From: Zychaea mexicana
Taxonomy: Eukaryota > Mucoromycota > Mucoromycetes > Mucorales > Lichtheimiaceae
DNA: 64,000 nt
Direction: 5' to 3'
Assembly: GCF_025766255.1 (NCBI RefSeq)
Contig: NW_026516676.1
Location: forward strand, 491,501-555,500
Position 1 is the first letter of the stretch; each line of letters opens with the position of its first letter. Positions 11,077-24,400 of the stretch are shown here, in pieces. The position numbers and the translations under genes were made by a program. Below the pieces are notes generated by a model. That model worked only from the letters and a program-made list of their open reading frames with translations. It had not been told where the DNA came from and searched no databases.

Positions 11077-13820
11077 AAAAATGTGTGTAAATATGTGAAG
11101 TGATAATAGTGCAAGAGAAATTGTATTAGGAGCATTAAATATTTTATACAATGCCGTACTTTCCGTCCTATAGCTTTTTGTCTTCAAAGTGAAATTAATA
11201 GAAGGTTTTGCGAGGGCACAGAAAGTATAAATGGTAGTGCAGAAATGCCCTCATTAAGGTATCTAGAGATTGGCTAGAGATGAGGACCGTAATTTTTTGG
11301 CTGGTCGTAGAGTAGAGAGCAAAATCGGCGAGTAACAATGTAAATAAATTACTCATCTGGTTGTTAGATAAAGGATACTGGATCAGAGAACAGCATGTAT
11401 AAAGATGGAGAGCCAAGGCTTCTCAGCATAAATTGTGAAGCAAAACGTTTATTACATAAGTTGTGAATAAACAACTGTCAAGACAGGTATGAGAGCATAA
11501 ACAAGCTAAAAGTATATGCTTTGCTATCGAAGACGTTATGGTGCAAAGGACGTAATAAGAAAAGTCACATTATTTTTACCCTAGATCTGTGCTCTTTAAG
11601 TAAAACCGTATTCGTAGTAATGGTACTTGAGTTTGACGATTGCTTCGTGTAAAATTACAGACTCGATATAAAACGCGAAAAGGATGTACAATTAAACACA
11701 TGCCAGTGCATCCATGCTTAAGTATCATAGTGTAAAACGTTTGGGGTAATAAAATAATACAGTAGAGTCAATGAATGGAGACTGATAGACTGGCCGGAAT
11801 TATAGTATTCGAAGATAGCATAGGGAGCGCGTACCCATTGCTAACATCTTTGTGCCAAGATCCGTTAATTCGAGTAATCCCGGTCATCGTTATATCTACT
11901 ATCGATAAGTTGCTGCGTAGCTACAGTTTTCAGTAGGCCGGAAATATTGTGAAGTGATGATAAGGATAAGCTATGTTGTTTCATATGGTTGTCATCTTGG
12001 TCAGAAGTATAGACTAGAACAGTCAATTGTTGCGTCGAATATGAGCTAAATTTGCTACGGCAGATCGACTACATACAAGAAATTCGATTCAAAAAGGGTA
12101 GTATTGTCGTCAAACACCGATAATGGTGCTAGTGGATGAAGCATCTTGCTCGATATTGGCAATATAAATTTGGCGAGAAATTGAATGCAATAGTAATACA
12201 TTCGCCCTGGTGCACCGTATTGCTGCAGTTTTAAATGCTCATCGAGAATCTTGTGCACTTGTGCGACAGGGTCTTGTAACAAAAAAGACTATAAATGTAC
12301 ATCAGAGTGATGTTATCTATTACGGGATTTTGTGTATCAATTTCTTTTTGTTTGCATATGATGATCATACAAATATAATGATTGAAGGTAATATACATCA
12401 CTATTGTTGACATTCATATGTGCGTGATAAAAATAGTAAGAAATTTTATTTAATCGTCAACTTTTCGCTTCGCGAATACTGTCGCACACCTGAGTTGTGG
12501 TGAATGCTCAACATTTTATTTGCTGTCACAACGACCACATGTGTTAGGCAACGTGCTGTGTGGGCGTGAAGTACCAAAAAAGACAGAACAATGTATCGAT
12601 GAATATCGCCTATGGCCAGTGATTACAAGCAACTGGAACAAACCGTTTTAAAGCCGCTATCTGTACTCGCCCATTCATTGCTCTGGTCGGTTCTTATTGT
12701 CGCTATTATTTTCTCGTTTATAGTATGACGAAGAGGTTGATTGCGAGCAAAATAAACGAAGCGCTTAGAACGCCCAGCATATTTTGTTTATCTTGCCATG
12801 CTAATTTTACTGGTCCATAAGTTGTTACTGTAGACAATATTAAACTATGCACAATTATCATACAGTGAATCGGCAAAAGCAAACTCTGGATAACTGGACC
12901 GCGTTTTTCTCTTTATATCCGTCAACGGTATCAATTTAAAGGGGTGCCTTGACATAGCACTCGGGAGATCAAAAATTGAGCTGCATTTGTTGTTTGCCTG
13001 GGTTCCTGACGATTGAGCAATAAAAGTCTATTTATTGCTCATCACGAAAATTGCGAAAAGACAAAGAAGCGCAATTACCGGGAGTAAATCATGCGATATA
13101 AATTTAGAGTTCATCGTTTACATTGGATCAGTCAGTTATTGCCTTTCTAGTAGTAGCTGTTCTTCTTTGTTTGATTTTCCTATGCGATGTCCCAAAAATT
13201 CTGAATCAGCTCCCTCGGATAGCACATAGCCTTTTTTTTTTTCGTATTGAGAAAAAGTGTGCTATCGAGCAGCACAAAGCAAAGGCCATGATTCGGTGAT
13301 TTGATAGAAAACACTGGAAAGGAAAGTAAGGTTGATGTTGGCTTATCATTCGTTTTAGGCCTAACTGCATGTGGAAATTGTTTTACCTTTTTTTTTTTTA
13401 AATGAAACGGTTATTTCAATGACAACAAAGGCAATATATGCAAAGCGAAGAAAGACGGCGATGATGTAATTGATTAACGAGGGCAGCAGATAAAGAAACA
13501 GGCTCCTCATGCAGCATTATCACGGCTTAGTAAGATAAGCCTTGAAAGAGGGCCTATTTGCAACGAACAGGCGACGTGTGTAAATGATAAAGAAGGCGAG
13601 AGAGACTTTTGCTGTGAGGTGCACATTGAACAAACAAAAACGATTGGTCGAACTGGCAACAATTAAAAAAGAAGCAGAGATAACCATTCGAGAGATAGGG
13701 TGTGAGCACAACCCCAATAATTAAAAAATTTCGCAGGTACGAAAATTTTTTTATGAGTAATCCGCACACCGAATCAACCAATGAAGCCATGCTATGATGC
13801 TATTAAAGACGTCCTTTGTG
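11077..13820. other. Gene-poor AT-rich region
   Basis: No convincing gene. The open frames here (for example 11195-11416, 12055-12282 and 13554-13790 on the minus strand) are short, lack motifs and have intergenic composition. Together with the repeats upstream this forms the largest gene desert of the window. Confidence 0.55.
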
Positions 13821-13854
13821 CCAACCAGCCAGCCAGCCAGCCAACCAGCCGACC
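13821..13854 (+). repeat. CCAGCCAGCC tandem tetramer tract, copy 1
   Basis: Imperfect tandem CCAG/CCAA units (CCAACCAGCCAGCCAGCC, then CCAACCAGCC). A very similar tract occurs at 18058-18090. The two flank the ECL1-like gene region at roughly equal distance. Confidence 0.6.
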
Positions 13855-15340
13855 CATTAAACACATGTTGGAGTCATCACTTATACATGCATGTTGGTGC
13901 ATGCTGATGCATCCACCTTCATAGAGTACATATGCCCGCGCTTCTTGGCTCTTAGGAAATGAACGACAGCAGAGTGCATGTACAACAAGACGTATGTTAC
14001 TCAGCATCTTGGTTATCATTTGCCATTATAAGAAAAGAAAGGGTATATTTGGCATGCAAGACAATATTATTGAAACGTCCCTCTGTTGTTATTATCTGAT
14101 CGACGAAAGTATCGGAATTCACCACGTACCAGCACGAGACTTGGGTTGCTGCACGTGTATTAGAGTAGAAGGGCGTAGAAAACAAGAAAAACGGTTGGCT
14201 AGCGAAAAGATCATCCATCGGTTAAAACAGCCGACTCCGCAAACGTACCCAAAGATTTTCATCGCCGGCCCGGCTTCTTTTGATAGTGCATTTCTTGTAA
14301 TATGTGATCTTGATAGCGAACAACAAAGCAGGATACGCTGCACACACACGAAAGAGAAGTTATCTTTTGAGAAGCAAGACGATGATTACGCCCTTTCGGG
14401 GGTTGCGGGTTGGGGGTTTGGGAGGGAGAGCCCTTATCAGGCCAGCGCACAGTCCATAAATTTCTCTACGTGACACATCACTCGTACCTCGCAACTCTGT
14501 GGTATTACTACTCACACCCTGCGCATTTCTGGTAACTGTTTTGCCACTGGTCCACCTGTTGGAGTCTGTGGCACCTAGCAGACGTGTGAAATCAGTCGAA
14601 AGAGGTCCATCTGTCTGAGCAATGGAAACAGAAAAGCAGCGCAAAGAAGGGTCAAAAAAAAAAGGAGGCCAGCATGAACAACGAATGCCATCGAGCCCCT
14701 TACTAGTTCTCAAGGCGGGCGACTAGAAAGTAAGCGAATGCACGCTTATCGATTGTGACCCACACACAACACTATCCTGGGGACATGTGGACGGAAAGGT
14801 GCTGTCTGTATGAGTGGTGTGCGGTATATAGCCCAGCAGCAGTCTTCTTATTATAGCGTGCTTCATCTCGCTCCCCCGGCTCCCCCACTAACAACCATTT
14901 GGACCCCCCTCCCGACGCGCGCAGAATATAGACAGCTGGGGGAAATGGCAACAGCGGCTGAAGATGGGGATCGACCCCACCCAAGCTGCAACAGGCACCA
15001 GAGTCTACGAGCACGTTGGCATCTGAACCAGAAGGCCCGTGGTGTGGCCCAGTAGCGCAATTTCCCTGCCCGCTGAGACAATCATGGTATCATTGATAGG
15101 CTGGAATGGCTGCGGACGCACTGATGGGGGAGTTCTCCCAATCGCGCACGAGTTCCGTCATAATCGTCCAATCAGATCGCACTACTGCGGGTGCAAGGGG
15201 TGAGCACGTTCAAGGAGTTTCCTGGGGGGAGCAAGTTCTCCGAAAAAATTTCTCGCCTTTTGGACACACCACACAGTTCGACTGTGACGGGGGGCCCGAG
15301 TTGGTGGGAAGAAGAAGAAGAAGACGAAGACTAGACAGCA
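13855..15340. other. Upstream region of the ECL1-like gene, no gene called
   Basis: From about 14,250 the composition becomes GC-richer than the flanking desert, with purine and G runs. Long frames exist on both strands (13994-14473 plus, 14360-14713 minus), but they overlap each other, have no motif and no codon character. The part nearest 15,340 is likely an extended promoter. Confidence 0.4.
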
Positions 15341-15348
15341 TATATAAA
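15341..15348 (+). promoter_or_regulatory. TATA box of the ECL1-like gene
   Basis: TATATAAA, about 150 bases upstream of the ATG at 15499, followed by a pyrimidine-rich (TTCTTC/CTACTA) leader typical of highly expressed fungal genes. Several AGGGG/CCCCT words upstream resemble stress-response elements. Confidence 0.55.
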
Positions 15349-15498
15349 GGCCCGTGTGAGCCACCCGCATTTCCCATCTTTTTCCCCACACACAAAAATA
15401 AGCATCTTTAAAAGAAGTCCTATTTCTTCTTCTTCTTACTTCCTACTACTACTACTGCTTCTACTACGACTATCATCACTGCTATCCACACAACAGCC

Positions 15499-16064
15499 AT
15501 GAGCGATCTCAACTGGTGCACCTACTGCGACAACGCTGTCAACTCCTTCTCTGTAAGTATCATCAGTCAATGCCAGTAGCAGCTACACGCAAGGTCCACT
15601 AACCGATCCTATGTCATGTTCATTTGCAGAATTCTCTTTACTGCTCGGAAGAATGTCTTCGTGCCGACGCATTAAATCATCATCCTCTACTTGGCTACGA
15701 CTGGCAAGAGTTCAAGGATTTCCCTCGTTCATCTTCATCATCATCAGCATCCTCAATGGCTTCACCGGGCCTATGTTCATCGGCATCATCAGTCGCCTCT
15801 GCGTCTCCGTCGCTATCACCCGTCCCATCCTATACACTGCCATCCCCGGGTCTCAAGGGCACCTCGTCACATCACCACCAATGCCGCTCAAGTCGTCTGT
15901 CACCACCTATGCTTGAATTAGAGCCGTCAGAAAAGAAGCAGCGACCTTGTATCTCGTACGCCGCATTACAACAACAGGCAAAGCAGCAGCAGCAACACAA
16001 CGTTGCCATGCCAACGCCATCGTCAAGTCACCGTAACAACAACGCCAGTATCTTCTTTATATAA
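15499..16064 (+). CDS. ECL1/2/3-type small zinc-binding protein
   Basis: Two exons, 15499-15552 and 15630-16064 (GTAAGT...TTGCAG), give 162 residues. The N-terminus forms a compact four-Cys site: WCTYC (Cys7, Cys10) and YCSEEC (Cys23, Cys27), with the intron between the two halves. This arrangement, followed by a low-complexity Ser/Pro-rich tail, matches the ECL1/2/3 zinc-binding family. In fission yeast these proteins respond to nutrient (sulfur, amino acid) starvation and extend chronological lifespan. Polyglutamine and Ser runs fill residues 45-160, so only the first 30 residues are likely structured. The strong TATA box and long leader agree with inducible expression. The family is recognised by the Cys pattern, and a specific paralog cannot be named. 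Confidence 0.75.
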
Positions 16065-18057
16065 AGCACATGCACTCCATACACATGCAACTCCATACAC
16101 ACAAAAAAAATACCACATCTTCTTTTTAGCATTCTTTTCATACACACACACACACATACTGCACACACACACACAGCACCAATACTCCATGCACGCTCAC
16201 AAAAAGCACACAGGACCAAAATAACCCTCCTCTTGTAACTGTAAATAATACGCTTCTTGATACCATGTTTCTTCATTAAAACAAAAAAAAAAAAAGTCCA
16301 GTTCTCTTGTTTTCTTCCATTTGCAGCTGTTCCAATGCTTTAAAATTTTTGCACTTCTTGAATCACATATTAGACTGTTCTCTATCTGATATCATTCTTC
16401 TCCGATCCGAACCCGCAGATACGAGATATTATACATCCGTTCCTCCCTTCCTCACCGCCCCCCCCACCTCCCCCCTTTAAAAGGGGGCAAAAGAAGTGTT
16501 CTCTATTCTATGACGCATAATGATCTTGCACACGGCGAACGGCAACTTGGTTGGAGAAAAGATTGCTCTTGTCTTCGGTGGGTGCCTGACATCCGTGCCT
16601 AAAAAAAGAATTGTTTGGACTTCCGAATCTATCTTGGATACCAAACAAGAAAAAAAAAAGTGCTCGTGCGTCATTTGTTTCAGCTACTAGTAGTGTGGGT
16701 GTGGGAAGAGAGTCCAGAATCGCTCGCCCTTGGAAATAAGCGCCAAGCTCAGTCATAAACAAGCTCAGCAAAGTAATATGGACTCACAGCGAGTAAGTAC
16801 ACAAGCGCACAGTCAACTATATTCCGTCATCATCGCGTCTTGTGCTACGTCAATTGCATATTTAGCGCGTATTCTGAAAATATTAAAAAAAATATCGACC
16901 CATTTCAAGCTTACCTTATCATAACTTGAGATGATGATTGTTTAATAAATGAACGGAGGATGGTGGCGTGATGGCCCATCCAAAGATCATTCGACGAAAA
17001 TTCCATGATGTGTGCATACAGCTTTTCTAACCGGATCTTTGTTCTTCCATTCTCCCCCACCTCTCCTCATACACTGTCATCTTGTTTGTTATATTAGCAC
17101 ACCCTGTGTGGAGAAGGATCATAGCCACGGTCCTGTCGATCATTTAAGCAAGTGACCCGAGTTTCTCTCTTTGCCAAGTATGCCAGACTGCATACTACCC
17201 CGGAAAGGGACAATTCATAAAAGGTTATATGGAAAAAAAACACGTTTATGGTTCCGGTTTGGCTGTGTTGCCATCACCCATCGACGACAACTTTTTTTAT
17301 CTGATGTGTATCTTGCCCTTCTTCTTCTTATGAGCTGATGAGGGTGTCACCTGTTTTTTTAATGTTGGATGCCAGCTAACCACCAAACCTTTTCTTTTCT
17401 GCCAGTCTCTTTCTATTAACTCGTACACAGCACGCCTTCTGTCCTTGTGGCACAGTGCACGGGAACAACAAGTGGCGGAATTGAGGTTAAGTCATTTGCT
17501 GGCGCAGTTGCTCTTCTGCAGTGGATTGTGCTGTCATAAGCCACGTACGTCCTATCTTGTTTCCTACGGCATGGCTCACATCAGTAGCCAGTTGCTGAGC
17601 CATCAACTTTGTTAAGGTCGTTGGCTTAGGCTATGAGAAACTATGAGTGATGGCGTATAACAATATCCGACTTGTAAAATTTTACACCTGGTGATCTCTA
17701 GTTTGTATCACCTTAAAAGAAAGTTGGGGAATGTCCACACACCTTAATTGATACGATGAGTCAAGCAATAGCAACAACGAGCTTATATATTTTATATCAA
17801 GATACGGCGATCTTGATCTTATTCACAGCTTCTTCTTGGCGGTTGTAGTGGCTGGCGCTACCGGCCATATAATACGATCAAGTACCTTTTTTTTTTACCC
17901 CAACGTCCGCCTCCTTGACATAAGAAGCTTCCTACTAAGTCGTATGTAGTACTACTTACGTACATACGAATCCTTTCCGGAAAATCCTGTAATCCTTTTT
18001 CTTCTGGTCATCTGCCCATTTAAGGCTATATTGTTCTGAGAGGTTGTACAACACTTG
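16065..18057. other. Intergenic, no gene seen
   Basis: Begins with the ECL1-like 3' region, including a (CA)n-like tract around 16,141-16,178. The rest has short frames only. The 16,508-16,771 minus frame and others have no motif. Confidence 0.5.
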
Positions 18058-18090
18058 CCAACCAGCCAACCAGCCCAGCCAGCCAACAGC
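18058..18090 (+). repeat. CCAGCC tandem tetramer tract, copy 2
   Basis: Imperfect CCAACCAG/CCAGCCAG units resembling the tract at 13821-13854, in the same orientation. A small dispersed repeat or an intergenic regulatory tract. Confidence 0.55.
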
Positions 18091-18426
18091 AGCAGGATCT
18101 AATAGAACGAAACAAGAACAAGCTAAAATAACCTGATCGATATGCGTCTCTGTTTATGCTGTACATGTGCATAAAATAGTTGTATATGTATTTCAGGACT
18201 AAATCCATTCGAGAAGCCATCTTGGCAATGGTGCCATATTTGTAACAAAACAGTAATGTACAAGGTTTAATCGTGCATGATAAAATCACACAAGTTTCCT
18301 GCACACAACCAGCCGCTGTTGTCCCTGTTACAGGAATAATACATCTTTGTTATTCTTGCCTAAAAGCACATAACAATTGGTATGACGGAATGGGCGGATG
18401 GATGAAATGGATGAATGTTATAAATT

Positions 18427-21400
18427 TTATGTTGATGGTGATGGTGATGGTGATGATAATGATGAAAATGTATCCAATACACCGGCTCTCTCCATCAATG
18501 ATCGCAGTAGACTTTGACTATTATTCAAAAGATCCATCGGTGGATCATACTCCACCAAAGCGCCTTGATCAAATACCATGACCTACCAAGTAGAAAAACA
18601 TTAAGAATCAGACGTCTACTCAAGCTTTCCGTCATTAAACAGAAATAATAACTTACGCGATCATATCTGTTCACCGTGTGTAGTCGATGGGGTATCACAA
18701 GCACAGTCTGCGGATAAAAAGGGGGATCTTAGTATATGTATACTATGATGGTCACAGCCTGTCCCCCCTTTATACTATAGGTACGTACCGACTCCTCAAA
18801 CTCATCCTGGATTACTGCGTGTACTTTATCCTGCTCTCCAGTACTACTTGACTCTGCTTCTTCATAGACGACGAACTTTGTACAATCCCTCAAAAGAGCA
18901 CGAGCAATACATAGCAACTGTCGATCAGCTACGGCCAACTGGGCCCCTTCTTTACTCATTTCCATATCCAAATCGTATATGACGGAACCGTCTTTAGCAG
19001 ATGGTACTGGGGACGGACTTGCTAATCGGACTCGTTGGAGTGCTTGCCATAGCTCATAATCGTCATATTCACCAAATGGATCCAAGTTACTTCGTACCTG
19101 GAGGAGAGAAATAGTCAGTTTTTTTTAACTTAATCCACAACACGATACAGCGAGCTATCACAATTACCGTTCCGCTTATCAGCATCCCTTCCTTGGATAT
19201 ATACGTTATCCGTGATCGAAGATCTTCAACGCCAATCTTTGTGGAAAAAACACCCCAATCAGTCCGATTTTGTTAGTAGCCATTGATGAGTAAAATCTAA
19301 GAGAAAGATTTCTTCCTACCCATGCAATATTGACGCCATCAATCTTAATCGAGCCACACATGGGCTCCACAAAGCGAAATAAGCAGGCTATCAATGCACT
19401 CTTTTCACCTCCTGCTCGGCCAATCACTGCGACTTTCTCGCATGGTTGTATATTAAACGATACATGCTTCAACACGTGCTCACCGTCCAGATTTAAAACC
19501 ACTGTAAGGTCACGAGCGTGTACTCCGGCACTTGTTGGCCACTAGAACAAACAAAGTAAGAAAAATAACGAGTGGTAACACCGTATTCATGTATCTCTCC
19601 ATGAGTCGTCCAAGGACTAAAATCTTACCGCTGCGGGAGGACGCGATCCTTCAACGATTCCAGGTGGTTCAGGTGTCATATCCACGTATTCATTGATGCG
19701 CTCGATAGCTTCAAAATGCATATCCACTGTCGTCGATTGACGCATCAACCAATAAATATACTCGAGTAGACTTGTCGCAAACGTAAGAGCAATACCAGCA
19801 AGTCCTGCATTTGTTGATTTGTAGATCAATAGTATGCCGATAAAGAACGAAAGGAATGCACCCACGAGCTCGACGCGCACAAACAACCATCGATTCGTCG
19901 TCCACAGCGTGTAAAATGCTCGCATATTGTCGTCCAATAGCTGAAACATTTTCTTCATCATGGCTCTTTCTTCACGATATGCTCGGATCGTGGCAAGACC
20001 AGCGAGTGTATCCGTGTAAAACGAATAAATAGGAGGTCGACTGGCTGCATTTAGTTTCTTGAGTTCGCGCGATGCGCGTATGTACACCGAACCAATGTAA
20101 AAGTAACAAAGGCCTACATCAAAGAAAAAGACCGGTTAGTTACCTGTATAAGTCGAAAGCAGGATTTATAGAACATGTATATTTACCGGCAACAATGCAT
20201 ACGATATAAAACTCGGGCAAGATAACACCAATGGTGATGACGACACCCAAAACGCCAAATATGGTCTGTAACAAGAAATTGACATGCCATCCGATGCTAG
20301 AGTCTACCGTTTCCATATCTTTACTGAACCGACTCATGATTTGTCCGTGCGTGTTGGCGTCAAAAAATTGCAATGGTGCTCGGCAGATGGCTCTCAGTAG
20401 TGAATGGAATAGACCGTTGGATGCACGTAGAGATCCTCGATATTGTACAACCGTTCGAATAAAGTTACAGGCTACCGTGATAAGACATAGGGTCAAGTAG
20501 ATCACGACATAGTGTTTTGTTGATAGACTTTCGGGTAAAAACATCGTGTCCTCACTTGGTGTGGAGCTCCACATGGGTAAGCCAACATGTTCGTATGCAG
20601 TTGACCATACCTAATGAAAACAAAATCGCATCACACCGTGGTAAATATACAGCTTCTCTCTGCCTTTTTCACTTAGAAGGATAGCCCCTTTTTTTCATTT
20701 GCTACCTTCCTTTAACCAATAACTCTCCATGATGGAAGTAACACGCGCCAAAATAATAAAGATGGCAGCAGCGAGCCAAAATTGCCAACCACCGCATACA
20801 GAAATGTAGGTAGCATAGGCGATTTCTCTAGACTTGGTTTCGTCCCGTATACCATCGTCTGTATATCGTATCGATTCACGCATCACCGATCCTTCATCGA
20901 ATAATTCGTCGTCCGCGAAATTATTGTCATTTTCGAAAAGCGTTTCGATACGATCATCGTTGACCGTGTCGTCCAAGAGCGGTGCCTCTGCTGTTGTGAT
21001 GCGCATTTGGTTTGCCTCGATCCAGTCGACGATCCCATCCTCAGTTTCAACCGAGCATACTTTGCCATCTTCTAATCGTACCAAAAGACGAGCATCACGA
21101 ATCCATGCACCTAACTGTGTAGCTGCCAGAATAACAGTGCGCGCTCGAAGCAATCCACCGGATATGCATTTCTCGTGTAAGAGTGCAGCGGTATGTTTGT
21201 CGAATCTGGCGAAAATATCGTCGATCAAGACCGTTTTGGACCGTGAATACACAGCGCGTGCGAGGGATATTTTAAGCTTGAGCGTTTCTATAAAAGACGG
21301 GGTGGCCACGTGACGAGCAAAGAGTGAGAATAACAACAGAGGTACAGAGACGTACATGACACTTACCGGAAATGGATGTGCCGCGTTCACCAATAAGTGT

Positions 21401-24400
21401 CAAATCCCCATTTTCCAACAGTGACAGGTCACGTAAAAGGTCGCATTGATGCAGCGTTTCACGATAACGTCCATCATCCCACGTTTCAAAAAACAAAATG
21501 TTGTCGCGTACAGTGCCGTACTGATACCATGGTGTTTGTGGTACATAGGCGACTTTGAAAACGTAGACGGCTTGGTTGATGTCGTCCTTGACAAGACTTG
21601 TGTATGGCGATAAGAATTGCGACGGTAGATGCATTTTCCCTGAAATGAGTGTCATTTCGCCTAGCAAGGCAGACAACATGCTCGATTTGCCACTGCCATG
21701 ACGACCAGTTACTATGGAGAGTCGGCCTGGAGGAAACGACAATCGAGGCAAGCTGAGCGTGAACAATGATGTTGCTGCTGCTGGTACTGCTGGTGGTGGT
21801 GGTGGTGGTATGCTTTCCGATTCTACACGCATATTGTCATGATATTTATCCAAGCGTTGTTGTAAATGCTGCTGTTGGTGCGCGGCAGCGTCTTGTGGCG
21901 GCGATGGCCATTGGAAGACACTATTGTCGTCAAATGCAACCTTTACCCGTTCGTCGTAAGGTCTATGGATAGCATCCTCATCGTCATACTCGTCGTCGTG
22001 GTATGAATTGCTAGAGTCGGTATCAGAATCGCGCTTATCTCCAGTGTTCAAGAACGCGTTGATATGCCTCAAGCTGACCTTTGCGTCGTTGTATGCCATG
22101 ACTGCTTGTGGCATCACATTTAGAGGATCTCGGAGCATACCAAAGAGTACAATGCTTACAAATGCAGTACTGTTTAGTTTTATAGAAGAAAAAGTTAGCG
22201 GAACGGGAAGATTTACGCACTTTTATCGCTAAAAGATAGGATTTGACACTTGCCTCGGATCCAGCCGCTTTTGTTCAACGAGGGTGTACCACGCAAATGA
22301 GATTGAAGTGACAAAAACAGGTGTGGCAAACCAGATCAAGGATAGAATGGTATTTTGGGTATATAGCTTGATTAGCTTGACCAGTTCGTCATCGCGAGCA
22401 TTCTATTTTGTTTGTTGTCAATTAGCGGTAGAAGAAAGAAACCTTCTATCGCACTCCTTCATCCCATTCCGAGTTATACTGAGGCGACTTACTGTAATCA
22501 CTTGCTCCCATTTACGCTCCCATGCAAGAAACTTAGTCGCCCGGATATTCGACACAAGTTCCTTCACAAGTCGTATGCGCCATGATTTTGCTTCTGTGAG
22601 CTGCTTTTGAACATGCACAAGTTTTCGACTGATGTAATGAGTCGAAGGTAGGGCGAATGCCATGACGACTAGTCCCGCCAAAAAGGCTTTGCCAAGCAGA
22701 TAGTACAAAAACACAACGCCAGTGATAATTTCCAATGGACACGTGTAAAAGATCTACACATTACCTCTGTCATGTTATTCCATACACCCAAACACTTTCC
22801 ATACACAATCCTTCCTTACATGAAGATAAGATGCCAATTCCGCCAGTCTTTCTGTGTCTTCGCTCATCAAACTGGCACGTCGACTCGCTGCATTTTCATC
22901 CATATTGTCAGCACCACCACTACCGCATCCCTGGTCATCACCCACTCTTGTTGATGACGCTGTTTCATCGTCAATACGGCCAAGACGCAAGGTATGCGCA
23001 TAGATTTCCGAATTGAGCATATTGTTCATGGTAACATGCCAACGTCGACCCCACAACAGTGTCTGTGACGCTATCAACGTACTGATTATGTTGCATACAA
23101 AAATGGCTACGCAGTACAAATAGCCCGATTCACGGGGGAACTCGTCCGGTGCCTGAATGTAACTGAGTAATCGATGCAGAAAGAATGGATTGGCGTAGTG
23201 AAAGGCGACTGCGGCTATGGCAGTGATGAATTGGAGATGGATTGATTTTTGGTTGGATTGATAGATGCGTACAATGAGACTTTTGGATCGTGCCATGTTG
23301 CGAAAGTGTCGGTAGTTTTCTTTGGCGCGTTGGCGGAATGGTAATGCCCAGAGTTGATCTGCGCCGAGTGCTTTTTTGTATCCGCTGTAGAGTAAGCTGT
23401 TCATCCAGCTGAACGTGACAGATGACAAGGGTGAAGCGCTCGCCTCCAAACTTAGTATACGACCCTAATTAAATGATTCATATTTTCCCCGTTGTGATCC
23501 AACCAAGTCCATCCCAAACACAGGCCACAAAAATGATGGTAAGCTTAGAGCGAGAAACAAAAAGGTGAAGGAAATGTTTCTTGTGTATATTAAAATATGT
23601 TGTCTAAGGTTCAATCCGATCACTTACACTGCGAACCACGCGTCCATCGTGCAGGACAAGGATACCTTCATCAGCATCATCAATGTCTAGAAGCTCGCCC
23701 TGATCCAGTTCTCCTGGGGTCGTGGCACATAGGATCCACACAGCCAGGCAGATGACCAGATCGATTGCTGCAAATGACTTTTCGGTGGTTGATGATATGA
23801 TCCAGCTGTCTTCGAGATTGGTGACGAAATACGAAAAGCTGCGAACGATAGCGGAAATCGAGGCGAGTGTGTAAAATACGAGATAATGCGGATTGTAAAG
23901 AGTGAATCGTGCGGGCGAAACTGGGTCGGCAGGTGTGGTAAAGGACTTGATGACAAGAATCAACATGTATAGCTAACACATGCAGTGGCATTGTTAGCAT
24001 CGTTAGCTGTGCCATGTATATGCATATGACGATAGTCTCTCTCTGTCTCTGTCTTGCATGTTTTTTCTTTCACGTTTGCTATTGTTATCAAGAAAAAGAA
24101 ACTCACTCACTCGGGGTATTAATGCAAGCCCAGGATCGACCACCTGATATAGTGGGGTCCCGCATTTTTTATCGTCACTTGAGCCTTGGCCTCGTTCAAG
24201 GATTGCGCTTTCGAGTCGCCACGCAAACAAGAAGGCCCAGGAACTTATCTCGAGTAATATCAAAACGAGTAGTATAAGACTTCGTCGAAGTAGGTGTGCG
24301 TCTTTGCTTGTTGGAAGCCGAAGGCTGTGTGGATCATAGGTGCGATAGCGTGACGAGCGCCAGGTACGAAACCGTCTATATACATTAAAAGCAAGCGATA

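Noticed and set aside
13994..14473. 159-codon open frame on the plus strand
   Set aside because: Composition is intergenic, it overlaps frames of similar length on the other strand, and there is no motif or splice context.
16141..16178. (CA)n tract as a regulatory element
   Set aside because: It lies in the 3' region of the ECL1-like gene and looks like an ordinary microsatellite.
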